This document shows positions 30,515 to 40,708 of a DNA stretch of 64,000 bases, in pieces. The notes beneath the pieces were generated by a model. It was given only the letters and a program-made list of their open reading frames with translations. It had not been told where the DNA came from and made no database searches. Origin of the DNA: Bradyrhizobium xenonodulans (lineage in GTDB: Bacteria > Pseudomonadota > Alphaproteobacteria > Rhizobiales > Xanthobacteraceae); assembly GCF_027594865.1 (NCBI RefSeq), contig NZ_CP089391.1, positions 372,001 to 436,000 on the forward strand. Reading direction: 5' to 3'. Each line of letters starts with the position of its first letter. The first letter of the stretch is position 1. The position numbers were made by a program, and so were the translations under genes.

Positions 30515-31399
30515 ATGTCCATCCTGATCGACAAGAACACCAAGGTCATCTGCCAGGGCTTCACCGGCAAGAACGGCACCTTCCATGCGGAGGCCGCGAT
30601 GGCCTACGGCACCAAGATGGTCGGGGGCACCTCGCCGGGCAAAGGCGGCGCGACGCATCTGGGCCTGCCGGTGTTCGACACCGTTCGCGATGCGCGTGAG
30701 AAGACCGGCGCCGATGCGTCGGTGATCTACGTGCCGCCGCCGGGCGCGGCCGACGCAATCTGCGAAGCTATCGACGCCGAGATCCCGCTGATCGTCTGCA
30801 TCACCGAGGGCATTCCTGTCGTCGACATGGTGCGCGTAAAGCGCTCGCTGGCTGGCTCCAAGTCGCGCCTGATCGGGCCGAACTGCCCGGGCGTCATGAC
30901 CGCCGGCGAGTGCAAGATCGGCATCATGCCCGCCAACATCTTCAAGACCGGCTCGGTCGGCATCGTCTCCCGCTCCGGCACGCTCACTTACGAAGCCGTG
31001 TTCCAGACCTCCCAGGAAGGCCTCGGCCAGACCACCGCGGTCGGCATCGGCGGCGACCCGGTCAAGGGCACCGAGTTCATCGACGTGCTGGAGATGCTGC
31101 TCGCCGACCCCAAGACCGAATCGATCATCATGATCGGCGAGATCGGCGGTTCCGCCGAGGAGGACGCCGCCCAGTTCCTCAAGGACGAGGCCAAGCGCGG
31201 CCGCAAGAAGCCGATGGTCGGCTTCATCGCCGGCGTCACCGCCCCTCCCGGCCGCCGCATGGGCCATGCCGGCGCGATCATCTCGGGCGGCAAGGGCGAC
31301 GCCGGTTCCAAGACCGACGCGATGAAATCCGCAGGGATTACAGTGTCCCCGTCTCCCGCCCGCCTCGGTCACACGCTTGCCGAAATACTGAAGGGCTAA
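30515..31399 (+). CDS. sucD: Succinyl-CoA synthetase alpha subunit
   Basis: The CoA-binding, phosphohistidine subunit, 294 residues. [21 protein letters not shown] is the CoA-binding N-terminus; [11 protein letters not shown] and [16 protein letters not shown] carry the conserved substrate loop and the active-site His. Works with sucC to make ATP or GTP from succinyl-CoA. Start codon ATG 30515. Confidence 0.98.
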   Translation: MSILIDKNTKVICQGFTGKNGTFHAEAAMAYGTKMVGGTSPGKGGATHLGLPVFDTVRDAREKTGADASVIYVPPPGAADAICEAIDAEIPLIVCITEGIPVVDMVRVKRSLAGSKSRLIGPNCPGVMTAGECKIGIMPANIFKTGSVGIVSRSGTLTYEAVFQTSQEGLGQTTAVGIGGDPVKGTEFIDVLEMLLADPKTESIIMIGEIGGSAEEDAAQFLKDEAKRGRKKPMVGFIAGVTAPPGRRMGHAGAIISGGKGDAGSKTDAMKSAGITVSPSPARLGHTLAEILKG

Positions 31400-31460
31400 T
31401 TCACTTCTTCGTACTTTTCCGGGCGAAGTTTCGCAGCAAATAGGGTAAATGGTGCCTGTC

Positions 31461-31490
31461 GCGCTGGGCCTCTGCCGGGGAGCCCAGCGC
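31461..31490 (+). terminator. Hairpin between sucD and sucA
   Basis: GCGCTGGGC and GCCCAGCGC form a 9-bp stem with a 12-base loop, 46 bases before the sucA start. It lacks a T run, so it may be a partial terminator or an mRNA processing/stability element between the synthetase and dehydrogenase genes. Confidence 0.5.
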
Positions 31491-31536
31491 TAGCGCCGTT
31501 TGTTATGCGCGAACCGAAATCGCCAGGAACTCAAGT

Positions 31537-34503
31537 ATGTCTCGCCAAGACGCGAACGCAGCCTTTGCCCTCTCCTCCTTTTTGCAGGGCACCAACGCCA
31601 CCTACATCGACGAAATCTACGCCCGCTACGAGAAGGACCCGTCCTCGGTCGACGCCGAGTGGCAGGAATTCTTCAAGAGCCTCAACGACCAGCCCGCCGA
31701 CGTCCGGAAGAACGCCGAGGGCCCGTCCTGGGAGCGCACCAACTGGCCGCTGACCCCGCAGGACGATCTGACCTCCGCCCTCGACGGCAACTGGGCCGAA
31801 GTCGAGAAGGCGGTCGGTGCCAAGATCGCCGCCAAGGCGCAGAAGGCGGGTGACAAGGGCGCCGGCCTCTCCTCAGCCGATTTGCTCCAGGCGACGCGCG
31901 ACTCCGTCCGCGCCCTGATGCTGATCCGCTCCTACCGCATGCGCGGCCATTTCCACGCCAAGCTCGATCCGCTCGGCATCGAAGCCCCGCGCAACCGCGA
32001 AGAGCTCGACCCGCGCACCTACGGCTTCAGCGAGGCCGATTTCGACCGCAAGATCTTCCTCGATCACGTGCTCGGGCTCGAATACGGCACGCTTCGGGAG
32101 ATCACCGCGATCTGCGAGCGCACCTACTGCCAGACGCTCGGCGTCGAGTTCATGCATATCAGCAATGCCGCGCAGAAGGCCTGGATCCAGGAGCGCATCG
32201 AGGGTCCGGACAAGGAGATCTCGTTCACCCGCGAAGGCCGCCGCGCCATCCTGATGAAGCTGATCGAAGCCGAGGGCTTCGAAAAGTTCTGCGATACCAA
32301 GTTCACCGGCACCAAGCGCTTCGGCCTCGACGGCGGCGAATCCCTGATCCCCGCGCTCGAGCAGATCATCAAGCGCGGCGGCAATCTCGGCGTGAAGGAA
32401 ATCGTGCTGGGCATGCCGCATCGCGGCCGCCTCAATGTGCTGACCCAGGTGATGGGCAAGGCGCACCGCGCGCTGTTCCACGAGTTCAAGGGCGGCTCGG
32501 CCAACCCTGACGCGGTGGAAGGCTCCGGCGACGTCAAATATCACCTCGGCGCGTCCTCGGACCGCGAGTTCGACGGCAACCGCATCCATCTGTCGCTGAC
32601 CGCCAATCCCTCGCATCTCGAGATCGTCGATCCCGTCGTGCTCGGCAAGGTCCGCGCCAAGCAGGACCAGCACGGCGATCCGCCCGACATGCGCATCTCG
32701 GTGCTGCCGCTCCTGATGCATGGCGACGCCGCGTTCGCCGGCCAGGGCGTGGTCGCGGAATGCTTCGGTCTGTCGGACCTGAAGGGCTACCGCACCGGCG
32801 GCTCCGTGCACTTCATCGTCAACAACCAGATCGGCTTCACCACCTATCCGCGTTACTCGCGTTCCTCGCCCTATCCGTCGGATGTGGCGAAGATGATCGA
32901 CGCGCCGATCTTCCACGTGAACGGCGACGATCCGGAAGCCGTGGTGTTCGCGGCCAAGGTCGCGATCGAGTTCCGGCAGAAATTCCACAAGCCTGTCGTC
33001 ATCGACATGTTCTGCTACCGCAGGCATGGCCATAACGAGGGCGACGAGCCGGCATTCACCCAGCCGGTGATGTACAAGAAGATCGCGGCGCACCCGTCCA
33101 CGCTCGAGCTCTACGCCCGCCGCCTCGTCAGCGAAGGCGTGCTGACCGAGGGCGAGGTCGACAAGGCCAAGGCCGACTGGCGCGCGCGGCTCGATGCCGA
33201 GCTGGAAGCCGGCTCCGGCTACAAGCCCAACAAGGCCGACTGGCTCGACGGCAAGTGGGCCGGCTTCAAGATCGCCGACCAGGAAGAAGATGCGCGCCGC
33301 GGCGTGACCGGCGTCGACGTCGCCGCGCTGAAGGATATCGGCCGCAAGATCACCAAGGTGCCGGACGGCTTCCGCGCCCACCGCACCATCCAGCGTTTCC
33401 TCGAGAACCGCTCCAAGGCGATCGACTCCGGCACCGGCATCGACTGGGCGACCGGCGAGGCGCTGGCGTTCTGCACGCTGCTCAACGAGAACCATCATGT
33501 CCGCCTGTCCGGACAGGACTCGGAGCGCGGCACCTTCTCGCAGCGTCACTCGGTCCTGATCGACCAGGAAGACGAGAGCCGCTACACGCCGTTCAACCAT
33601 CTCGGCAACGAGCAGGGCCATTACGAGGTCATCAACTCGCTGCTGTCGGAAGAGGCCGTGCTCGGCTTCGAATACGGCTATTCGCTCGCCGAGCCGAACA
33701 CGCTGACGCTGTGGGAAGCCCAGTTCGGCGACTTCGCCAACGGTGCGCAGGTCGTGTTCGACCAGTTCATCTCTTCGGGTGAGCGCAAATGGCTGCGCAT
33801 GTCCGGCCTCGTCTGCTTGCTGCCGCACGGCTATGAGGGCCAGGGTCCGGAGCATTCCTCGGCGCGCCTGGAGCGTTACCTTCAGATGTGCGCGGAAGAC
33901 AACATGCAGGTGGTCTATCCGACCACGCCGGCAAACTACTTCCACGTGCTGCGCCGCCAGCTGCACCGCGAGATCCGCAAGCCGCTGATCCTGATGACGC
34001 CGAAGTCGCTGCTGCGCCACAAGCGGGCGGTCTCGCGTCTCGAGGAACTCGCGAAGGGAACGACCTTCCACCGCATTCTCTACGATGACGCCCAGATGCT
34101 GCCGAGCGAAGCGGTCAAGCTCGTCCCCGACGAGAAGATCCGCCGCATCGTGCTGTGCTCCGGCAAGGTCTATTACGACCTCTACGAGGAGCGCGAGAAG
34201 CGCGGCATGGACGACATCTATCTGATGCGCGTCGAGCAGCTTTATCCGGTGCCGCTGAAGGCGCTGGTGGCCGAGCTGTCCCGCTTCAAGAAGGCCGAAG
34301 TGGTGTGGTGCCAGGAAGAGCCCCGCAACATGGGTGCCTGGCACTTCATCGAGCCCTATCTGGAATGGGTGCTCAACCAGGTGAACGGCGTGAGCCGGCG
34401 TCCGCGTTATGTCGGCCGCGCCGCTTCCGCCGCGACCGCCACTGGTCTGATGTCCAAGCATCAGGCGCAGCTGAAGGCGTTCCTGGACGAAGCACTGAGC
34501 TGA
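31537..34503 (+). CDS. sucA: 2-oxoglutarate dehydrogenase E1 component
   Basis: Thiamine-diphosphate E1 of the 2-oxoglutarate dehydrogenase complex, 988 residues, close to the family norm of 980-990. The N-terminal [22 protein letters not shown] segment docks to E2. [17 protein letters not shown] and [17 protein letters not shown] are in the ThDP domain; [13 protein letters not shown] and [18 protein letters not shown] follow. The C-terminal part has [22 protein letters not shown] split by the acetyl-CoA-site region. The start is the ATG at 31537. Confidence 0.98.
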   Translation: MSRQDANAAFALSSFLQGTNATYIDEIYARYEKDPSSVDAEWQEFFKSLNDQPADVRKNAEGPSWERTNWPLTPQDDLTSALDGNWAEVEKAVGAKIAAKAQKAGDKGAGLSSADLLQATRDSVRALMLIRSYRMRGHFHAKLDPLGIEAPRNREELDPRTYGFSEADFDRKIFLDHVLGLEYGTLREITAICERTYCQTLGVEFMHISNAAQKAWIQERIEGPDKEISFTREGRRAILMKLIEAEGFEKFCDTKFTGTKRFGLDGGESLIPALEQIIKRGGNLGVKEIVLGMPHRGRLNVLTQVMGKAHRALFHEFKGGSANPDAVEGSGDVKYHLGASSDREFDGNRIHLSLTANPSHLEIVDPVVLGKVRAKQDQHGDPPDMRISVLPLLMHGDAAFAGQGVVAECFGLSDLKGYRTGGSVHFIVNNQIGFTTYPRYSRSSPYPSDVAKMIDAPIFHVNGDDPEAVVFAAKVAIEFRQKFHKPVVIDMFCYRRHGHNEGDEPAFTQPVMYKKIAAHPSTLELYARRLVSEGVLTEGEVDKAKADWRARLDAELEAGSGYKPNKADWLDGKWAGFKIADQEEDARRGVTGVDVAALKDIGRKITKVPDGFRAHRTIQRFLENRSKAIDSGTGIDWATGEALAFCTLLNENHHVRLSGQDSERGTFSQRHSVLIDQEDESRYTPFNHLGNEQGHYEVINSLLSEEAVLGFEYGYSLAEPNTLTLWEAQFGDFANGAQVVFDQFISSGERKWLRMSGLVCLLPHGYEGQGPEHSSARLERYLQMCAEDNMQVVYPTTPANYFHVLRRQLHREIRKPLILMTPKSLLRHKRAVSRLEELAKGTTFHRILYDDAQMLPSEAVKLVPDEKIRRIVLCSGKVYYDLYEEREKRGMDDIYLMRVEQLYPVPLKALVAELSRFKKAEVVWCQEEPRNMGAWHFIEPYLEWVLNQVNGVSRRPRYVGRAASAATATGLMSKHQAQLKAFLDEALS

Positions 34504-34517
34504 ACTTTTTGAACTGC

Positions 34518-34634
34518 GTCATGCCCCGCCTTGTGCGCGCTTGCGCACCGGAGCGGGGCATCCGGTCCGTGACGTCCTCGTGCATGCGATGCGTCCCGGC
34601 TCGCTGGATGGCCTGCTTTTCGCGGGCCGATGAC
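34518..34634. repeat. Dispersed palindromic repeat, family A, divergent copy 5
   Basis: GTCATGCCCCGCCTTGTGCGC with GGAGCGGGGCATCCGG at the left and CTTTTCGCGGGCCGATGAC at the right. Sequence inside is more diverged than in other copies. It sits inside the TCA operon between sucA and sucB, starting 14 bases after the sucA stop. Confidence 0.7.
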
Positions 34635-34679
34635 ATTGGAATTCATGACCGCACCGGCGATCTCCTTAAGGAAAAGACC

Positions 34680-35918
34680 ATGACTGAAATTCGTGTGCCG
34701 ACGCTCGGCGAATCCGTCACCGAGGCCACCATCGGCCGCTGGTTCAAGAAGGCCGGCGACGCCGTCGCCGTCGACGAGCCCTTGGTGGAGCTCGAGACCG
34801 ACAAGGTCACCATCGAAGTCCCGGCGCCCTCTGCCGGCACGCTGAGCGAGATCATCGCCGCCGACGGCACGACCGTCGCGGTCGGTGCGCTGCTCGGCCA
34901 GATCACCGACGGTGCCGGCGCTGCGAAGCCGGCCGCTGCGCCCGCAAAGCCCGCCGCTGCCGCTCCGGCCGCCGCGGCTGCTGCTCCGGCTCCGGCCGCG
35001 AAGGCGCCGCCCGCCGATGCCCCGCTCGCCCCGTCCGTGCGCAAGCTGTCCGCCGAGACCGGCGTCGATGCCTCGACCGTTCCGGGCTCCGGCAAGGACG
35101 GCCGCGTCACCAAGGGCGACATGCTCGCTGCGATCGAGCGTGCGGCCTCCGCGCCGACCCCGGTCAACCAGCCCGCCGCCGCCGTGCAGGTCCGCAGCCC
35201 CTCGCCGGCCGATGACGCCGCCCGCGAAGAGCGCGTCAAGATGACCCGCCTGCGTCAGACCATCGCGCGCCGCCTCAAGGACGTGCAGAACACCGCGGCG
35301 ATGCTGACGACCTTCAATGAGGTCGACATGACCAACGTGATGGCGCTGCGGGCCCACTACAAGGATGCGTTCGAGAAGAAGCACGGCTCCAAGCTCGGCT
35401 TCATGGGCTTCTTCACCAAGGCCGTCGTGCAGGCGCTGAAGGACATCCCGGCCGTCAACGCCGAGATCGACGGCACCGATTTGATCTACAAGAACTACTA
35501 CCACATCGGCGTCGCCGTCGGCACCGACAAGGGCCTCGTCGTGCCCGTGGTGCGCGACTGCGACCACAAGTCGATCGCCGACATCGAGAAGGGCATCGCC
35601 GATTTCGGCCGCCGCGCCCGTGACGGCCAGCTCAAGATCGACGAGATGCAGGGCGGCACCTTCACCATCACCAACGGCGGCATCTACGGCTCGCTGATGT
35701 CGACCCCGATCCTGAACGCGCCGCAGTCCGGCATTCTCGGCATGCACAAGATCCAGGAGCGGCCGATGGTCGTCGGCGGCAAGATCGAGGTCCGCCCGAT
35801 GATGTATCTGGCGCTGTCCTACGATCACCGCGTCATCGACGGCAAGGAAGCCGTCACCTTCCTGGTTCGCGTCAAGGAGAGCCTGGAAGATCCGGCGCGC
35901 CTGGTGCTCGATCTCTGA
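34680..35918 (+). CDS. sucB: Dihydrolipoyl succinyltransferase (E2 of 2-oxoglutarate dehydrogenase)
   Basis: Core E2 enzyme moving succinyl groups to CoA, 412 residues. The lipoyl domain has the modified Lys42 in [11 protein letters not shown]. An Ala/Pro-rich linker (about 84-114) follows, then the E3/E1-binding domain [15 protein letters not shown] and the catalytic domain with [13 protein letters not shown] near the C-terminus. Only one lipoyl domain is present, normal for SucB. The ATG at 34680 gives the family start [13 protein letters not shown]; the frame is open far upstream without meaning. Confidence 0.97.
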   Translation: MTEIRVPTLGESVTEATIGRWFKKAGDAVAVDEPLVELETDKVTIEVPAPSAGTLSEIIAADGTTVAVGALLGQITDGAGAAKPAAAPAKPAAAAPAAAAAAPAPAAKAPPADAPLAPSVRKLSAETGVDASTVPGSGKDGRVTKGDMLAAIERAASAPTPVNQPAAAVQVRSPSPADDAAREERVKMTRLRQTIARRLKDVQNTAAMLTTFNEVDMTNVMALRAHYKDAFEKKHGSKLGFMGFFTKAVVQALKDIPAVNAEIDGTDLIYKNYYHIGVAVGTDKGLVVPVVRDCDHKSIADIEKGIADFGRRARDGQLKIDEMQGGTFTITNGGIYGSLMSTPILNAPQSGILGMHKIQERPMVVGGKIEVRPMMYLALSYDHRVIDGKEAVTFLVRVKESLEDPARLVLDL

Positions 35919-35970
35919 TCCCTGATGCTCTGCGAGCGCCGTCGCCCCTCGCGACGGCGCGTGTCGAACC

Positions 35971-36732
35971 ATGGAGGCGCGCGTGACCGATAAAGTCGTT
36001 GTCATCACCGGCGGCAGCCGCGGCATCGGGCGGGCGACCGCGCTTGCGGCGGCCGCGCGCGGCTATCGCGTCGTGGTCGGCTATGCCAGCAACAAGCAGG
36101 CCGCCGACGAGGTGGTCGCGCAGATCGAGGCCAGCAATGGCAAGGCGATAGCGGTGAAATGCGATGTCGCCGAGGAGGGCGATATCGTCGAGCTGTTCAA
36201 GCAAGCCGACAAGTTCGGCACCCTCGGTGCCCTCGTCAACAATGGCGGCATCGTCGGCACAAGCGGCGTGCGCGTCGACGAAATGTCGGCCGAGCGCATC
36301 CAGCGCGTGATGGCGGTCAACGTCACCGGCTCCATCCTCTGCGCGCGCGAAGCCGTGAAGCGGATGTCGACCAAGCACGGCGGCAAGGGCGGCGTCATCG
36401 TCAATCTGTCGTCGGTTGCTGCCAAGCTCGGCGCGCCCAATACTTATGTCGATTATGCGGCGTCCAAAGGCGCGATCGATTCCTTCACCACCGGCCTCGG
36501 CTATGAGGTCGCGAGCGAAGGCATTCGCGTCGCGGGCATTCGCCCCGGCCTGATCGATACCGAAATCCACGCCTCCGGCGGCGAGCCCGATCGGCATCAT
36601 CGTCTGGCCCATATGGTGCCGATGAAGCGTGTCGGCACCGCCGACGAAATCGCCAATGCCATCGTCTGGCTGATGTCGGACGAGGCCTCCTATGTCACCG
36701 CAGCCACTCTCGATGTGTCCGGCGGACGCTGA
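35971..36732 (+). CDS. SDR-family NAD(P)-dependent oxidoreductase
   Basis: A 253-residue classical short-chain dehydrogenase. The cofactor motif is [20 protein letters not shown] replaces the usual NNAG, and the catalytic triad is Ser in [10 protein letters not shown] and YxxxK in [18 protein letters not shown] and the C-terminal [11 protein letters not shown] are typical. The substrate is unknown. It sits between sucB and lpdA on the same strand, so it is probably co-expressed, though no TCA role is known. A GTG at 35983 with GGAGG close by is an alternative start. Confidence 0.85.
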   Translation: MEARVTDKVVVITGGSRGIGRATALAAAARGYRVVVGYASNKQAADEVVAQIEASNGKAIAVKCDVAEEGDIVELFKQADKFGTLGALVNNGGIVGTSGVRVDEMSAERIQRVMAVNVTGSILCAREAVKRMSTKHGGKGGVIVNLSSVAAKLGAPNTYVDYAASKGAIDSFTTGLGYEVASEGIRVAGIRPGLIDTEIHASGGEPDRHHRLAHMVPMKRVGTADEIANAIVWLMSDEASYVTAATLDVSGGR

Positions 36733-36770
36733 CACATCCTCATCACGCTAAACTCACGGGACTTTCTCTC

Positions 36771-38171
36771 ATGGCTACCTATGACCTCGTTGTGATCGGC
36801 ACCGGACCGGGCGGTTATGTCTGCGCGGTGCGCGCCAGCCAGCTCGGCATGAAAGTCGCCGTGGTCGAAAAGAACGCCACCCTCGGCGGCACCTGCCTCA
36901 ATGTCGGCTGCATGCCGTCGAAGGCGCTGCTGCACGCCTCCGAAATGTTCGAGGAAGCCGGGCATTCCTTCGCCAAGATGGGCGTCAACGTCTCCGCGCC
37001 GAAGTTAGAGCTTCCTGCGATGATGAACTTCAAGCAGCAGGGCATCGACGGCAACGTCAAGGGCGTCGAGTTCCTGATGAAGAAGAACAAGGTCGACGTG
37101 CTCAAGGGCACCGGCAAGATTTTGGGCACCGGCAAGGTCGAAGTCTCGGCCGACGGCAAGTCGCAGGTGATCGAGACCAAGAACATCGTGATTGCGACGG
37201 GCTCGGACATCGCGCGTCTCAAGGGCATCGAGATCGACGAGAAGCGGATCGTGTCGTCAACCGGCGCGCTGTCGTTGGACAAGGTCCCCGGCAAGCTCCT
37301 GATCGTCGGCGCCGGCGTGATCGGTCTCGAGCTCGGCTCGGTCTGGAAGCGCCTCGGCGCCGAAGTCGTCGTCGTCGAATTTTTGGACCGCATCCTGCCC
37401 GGCATGGACGGCGAGATCGCCAAGCAATTCCAGCGTATCCTCGAGAAGCAGGGCTTTGCGTTCAAGTTAGGGGCCAAGGTCACCGCGGTCGACACCTCCG
37501 GCAAGTCGCTGAAGGCGACCATCGAGCCCGCCGCCGGCGGCGCGGCCGAGACGCTGGATGCCGATGTCGTTCTCGTCTGCATCGGCCGCGTGCCGTACAC
37601 CGACGGGCTCGGTCTGAAGGAAGCCGGTGTTGCGCTCGACAATCGCGGTCGCGTGCAGATCGACCCGCATTTCGCCACCAGCCTCAAGGGCGTCTATGCC
37701 ATCGGCGACGTCGTTGCTGGGCCCATGCTCGCGCACAAGGCCGAGGATGAAGGCGTCGCCGTTGCCGAGATCATCGCAGGGCAGGCCGGCCACGTGAACT
37801 ACGACGTTATCCCAGGCGTGGTGTATACCACGCCGGAAGTGTCCTCCGTCGGCAAGACCGAGGAGGAACTCAAGCAGGCGGGCGTCGCCTATACCGTCGG
37901 GAAGTTTCCCTTTACCGCCAACGGCCGCTCCAAGGTCAACCAGACCACTGACGGCTTTGTGAAGATTCTCGCAGATGCGAAGACCGATCGCGTGCTCGGC
38001 GTCCACATTATCGGCATCGAGGCCGGCGAAATGATCCACGAAGCCTGCGTTCTCATGGAGTTTGGCGGCAGTGCGGAGGATCTCGCGCGCACCTGCCACG
38101 CCCATCCGACCCGTTCGGAAGCCGTCAAGGAAGCCGCGCTTGCAGTCGGCAAGCGGGCCATCCATATGTAG
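36771..38171 (+). CDS. lpdA: Dihydrolipoyl dehydrogenase (E3)
   Basis: FAD disulfide oxidoreductase that reoxidises the lipoyl group of E2, 466 residues. FAD motif [16 protein letters not shown], redox-active disulfide Cys42/Cys47 in [19 protein letters not shown] motif [15 protein letters not shown], the second FAD motif [20 protein letters not shown], and the C-terminal [13 protein letters not shown] with the catalytic His. Position after sucA-sucB indicates it serves the 2-oxoglutarate complex. Confidence 0.98.
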   Translation: MATYDLVVIGTGPGGYVCAVRASQLGMKVAVVEKNATLGGTCLNVGCMPSKALLHASEMFEEAGHSFAKMGVNVSAPKLELPAMMNFKQQGIDGNVKGVEFLMKKNKVDVLKGTGKILGTGKVEVSADGKSQVIETKNIVIATGSDIARLKGIEIDEKRIVSSTGALSLDKVPGKLLIVGAGVIGLELGSVWKRLGAEVVVVEFLDRILPGMDGEIAKQFQRILEKQGFAFKLGAKVTAVDTSGKSLKATIEPAAGGAAETLDADVVLVCIGRVPYTDGLGLKEAGVALDNRGRVQIDPHFATSLKGVYAIGDVVAGPMLAHKAEDEGVAVAEIIAGQAGHVNYDVIPGVVYTTPEVSSVGKTEEELKQAGVAYTVGKFPFTANGRSKVNQTTDGFVKILADAKTDRVLGVHIIGIEAGEMIHEACVLMEFGGSAEDLARTCHAHPTRSEAVKEAALAVGKRAIHM

Positions 38172-38205
38172 GTCCGCGCCCAGCACCGAAACGGGCGGGA
38201 AACAC

Positions 38206-38736
38206 ATGCTGCGCCGCCTTCTTCAACCGGTCTGGGTCCTGCTCGCGATCATCTTCCTGATCGAAGCCTGGCTGTGGGACCATCTCGAACCGATCGTCGC
38301 GCGGGTTGTCGCAGCCATCCCGCTCGCACGCTTCAAGCAATGGCTGACGGAGCGCGTCGATGCGCTGCCGCCGGCCATGACGCTGATCGTGTTCGCGGTG
38401 CCGATCATTCCGCTGTTTCCGCTCAAGCTGATCGGCCTGTATCTGCTCACGCATGAATACTGGCTCACCGGCGTATCCACGTTCCTGTTCGCAAAGCTGC
38501 TCGGCGTCGGCGTCACCGCCTTCGTGTTCGACGTCACGCGCGACAAGCTCATGGAGATGCATTGGTTCGAGCGGATCTATGACCTCGTGATGAGGCTGCG
38601 CGCCAAGGCTGCCGAGCTGGTCGATCCCGTCAAGCAGCGCATCCGCGAACTCATTGCCGGCAACGGCGAGGGCTGGTCGTCACGGACGCTGCGTCTGATC
38701 CAGCGTTTCAGGAAGAGCGTACACGAAGCGCGCTAG
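38206..38736 (+). CDS. Hypothetical inner-membrane protein
   Basis: A 176-residue protein I cannot name. It has three hydrophobic helices at roughly 6-24 (LQPVWVLLAIIFLIEAWL), 63-82 (AMTLIVFAVPIIPLFPLKL) and 92-114, then a basic, helical cytoplasmic tail (LRAKAAELVDPVKQRIREL). The ATG at 38206 follows lpdA by 34 bases; a longer in-frame extension overlaps lpdA and is not plausible. It may be co-transcribed with the TCA genes. Similar small membrane proteins are common in rhizobia. Confidence 0.75.
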   Translation: MLRRLLQPVWVLLAIIFLIEAWLWDHLEPIVARVVAAIPLARFKQWLTERVDALPPAMTLIVFAVPIIPLFPLKLIGLYLLTHEYWLTGVSTFLFAKLLGVGVTAFVFDVTRDKLMEMHWFERIYDLVMRLRAKAAELVDPVKQRIRELIAGNGEGWSSRTLRLIQRFRKSVHEAR

Positions 38737-38796
38737 CTGCTCGCCACGGACCCAGTGCTATCGCCACACACTCGATGTCATCGCCATATACTCGGT

Positions 38797-38897
38797 GTCA
38801 TTGCCCGCGAAGGCGGGCAATCCGGTATTCCAGAGACATCGAGATCAGAACTGAGAAGCCGCGGCGTACTGGATGCCCCGCTTTCGCGGGGCATGAC
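38797..38897. repeat. Dispersed palindromic repeat, family A, copy 6
   Basis: GTCATTGCCCGCGAAGGCGGGCAATCC at the left in two segments and CCCCGCTTTCGCGGGGCATGAC at the right. Just before it, at about 38760-38798, are two imperfect direct copies of a 20-base unit ATCGCCA-ACTCG-TGTC. Lies between convergent genes. Confidence 0.82.
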
Positions 38898-38934
38898 ACT
38901 GTCCTTGTGGCGTCAAGCCACGCGTCTCAACGCC

Positions 38935-39525
38935 CTAATGCAAATGCACCAGATGCGGCCACCACAGGCCGAGCGCGGTCATGAGCAGGCCGGCGAGGGT
39001 CAGCACGCCGCTGACATAGGCCAGCGCGAGCATGCCGGTGATGATGGTGGCCGAGGCCAACACGATGCCGATCTGGAAGGCGGCTGACGCGAGCTCGAAG
39101 TGATGATACTTCGCGGTCGCCTCGTCGCGCTCGTGCTCGGCATGCTTGGCCTTCTCGGCGAGCTGCTCGGTGCCTTCGCCGGTCTCGGGCTCGGAGCGGT
39201 AGCGCTGCGCCGTCTTGGCCCAGTCGTCGACCTGCTTCTGCACGATCGCCTTCTGGGCGTCATCGGTAATCGTGCCCAGCGTGAGCTTGCCCTGCTCGGA
39301 TGCGGTCAGCACCACGGTGCGGCGGATGGTCTTGGCCTGGAAGAACGCCCAGAGATTGGCGGCCTCGACGTTCTTGCTGATCGATTCGGTCTGGGCGCCC
39401 TTGCCGAGCGTCTCCGAGATCGCCAGGAACAGCGCCAGCACGGCGATCAGAAGCGCGATCTTCTTGTTCGAGCCGGACGCGTGTTCGGCGTGCTCGGCAT
39501 GCTCCATGCTTTCATGTGCGCTCAT
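38935..39525 (-). CDS. DUF4337 family membrane protein
   Basis: A 196-residue protein: a short His/Glu-rich head (MSAHESMEHAEHAEHASG), a first membrane helix (KIALLIAVLALFLAISETL), a charged helical middle of about 90 residues (TEQLAEKAKHAEHERDEATAKYHH region) and two C-terminal hydrophobic helices. This is the DUF4337 plan; function unknown. The ATG at 39525 is fixed by GGAGG five bases upstream; a longer frame is discarded. Confidence 0.83.
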   Translation of the reverse strand: MSAHESMEHAEHAEHASGSNKKIALLIAVLALFLAISETLGKGAQTESISKNVEAANLWAFFQAKTIRRTVVLTASEQGKLTLGTITDDAQKAIVQKQVDDWAKTAQRYRSEPETGEGTEQLAEKAKHAEHERDEATAKYHHFELASAAFQIGIVLASATIITGMLALAYVSGVLTLAGLLMTALGLWWPHLVHLH

Positions 39526-39622
39526 AAATCCCTCCTGCCTCGGTTCCGCAACGATTGACCGAACCGCGCGGCCTGCGCAAGAGGCAAGCAAGTTATGACG
39601 TCAGTGTGTCACCGCCAATTCT

Positions 39623-40588
39623 TCAGCGTCTTGGATGCGCGCTGGCATAGACCTCGAGCAGGCGCTCGGAGTCGATGCCGGTATAGATCTGCGTGGTCGA
39701 CAGCGAGGAATGGCCAAGCAATTCCTGGATCGCGCGCAAATCGCCGCCGCGTGAGAGCAGATGCGTGGCGAAGGAGTGGCGCAGCGCATGCGGCGTGGCG
39801 CTGTCGGGCAGACCGAGCGCGCCGCGCAGCCGCTCCATCGCGAGCTGGATGATGCGCGGGCTCAGGGGACCGCCGCGGGCACCGACGAAGATCGGCCCCT
39901 CGGCCGGCAGCGGATACGGACACATCGAAACGTAGTCCTGCACCAGCGCGAGCACGTTCTGGAGCACCGGCACCATCCGGGTCTTGTTGCCTTTGCCCGT
40001 CACGATCAGCACGTCGCCTTCGCCCGGACGCGGCACCTCGCGACGCTTCAGGCCGAGCGCTTCGGAGATGCGCAGGCCCGAGCCATATAGCAGCGCCATC
40101 ACCGCAGCGTCGCGCGCCAAAATCCAGGTCTCGCGCTCCTCGCCGGCGCGCTCGTCGGCATCCGCAAGACGCTTTGCGGATGCCATCGGCAGCGGCTTCG
40201 GCAGGCTCTTTGCGACTTTCGGCGCGCGGATCGCGGAGAGCGCGCCGACCTTGCCCTTGCCTTCGCGTTCGAGGAAGCGGCCGAACGAGCGCAGGCCCGC
40301 CAGCGCGCGCATCAGCGAGCGGCCGGCAATGTCGTCGGCGCGGCGCATCGCCATGAAGGCGCGCACATCGGTGGCTTCCAGCGCCGCGAAACGTGCGAGC
40401 GTCACGCGCTCGCCCCAATGGCTGCACAGGAAATCCAGGCACTGCCGCAAGTCCCGGCCATAGGCCTCCAGCGTCTTCGGCGACAGCCGCCGCTCAGCGC
40501 CGAGATGCGACAGCCAGCGCGTCATCTCCTGCGCGATCGAGGGATCGGCGCTGGCGAGCTCGATGTGTGGGGCGGCCGCTTTGCTCAT
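39623..40588 (-). CDS. xerC: Tyrosine recombinase XerC
   Basis: Site-specific recombinase that, with XerD, resolves chromosome dimers at dif. 321 residues with the SAM-like N-terminal core-binding domain and the catalytic set Arg173 (SGLRISEALGL), Lys199, His267-x-x-Arg270 (HALRHSFATHLL), His293 (LLGHSSL) and Tyr302 (TQIYTGID). The intact residues and housekeeping setting next to priA argue against a mobile-element integrase. Start ATG 40588. Confidence 0.94.
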   Translation of the reverse strand: MSKAAAPHIELASADPSIAQEMTRWLSHLGAERRLSPKTLEAYGRDLRQCLDFLCSHWGERVTLARFAALEATDVRAFMAMRRADDIAGRSLMRALAGLRSFGRFLEREGKGKVGALSAIRAPKVAKSLPKPLPMASAKRLADADERAGEERETWILARDAAVMALLYGSGLRISEALGLKRREVPRPGEGDVLIVTGKGNKTRMVPVLQNVLALVQDYVSMCPYPLPAEGPIFVGARGGPLSPRIIQLAMERLRGALGLPDSATPHALRHSFATHLLSRGGDLRAIQELLGHSSLSTTQIYTGIDSERLLEVYASAHPRR

Positions 40589-40708
40589 GCGCTCTGGACG
40601 TAATGATTCCGCACAGTATATCGCATCAGACCCGTTAACGTTCGCTAAGGCCGCCCCGACGCGCTAGCCTCAGGGCCTTCAGGTTCCGATTCTCCCTCCA
40701 GATCATTC

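Noticed and set aside
31873..34461. Very long open frame (over 860 codons) antisense to sucA
   Set aside because: High-GC codon bias creates open antisense frames. Its translation is His/Arg/Glu-rich without family features, while sucA on the other strand is complete and conserved.
39623..40588. XerC as a possible integrase marking a mobile element
   Set aside because: The sequence is a housekeeping XerC next to priA with no attachment repeats, tRNA or phage genes nearby.
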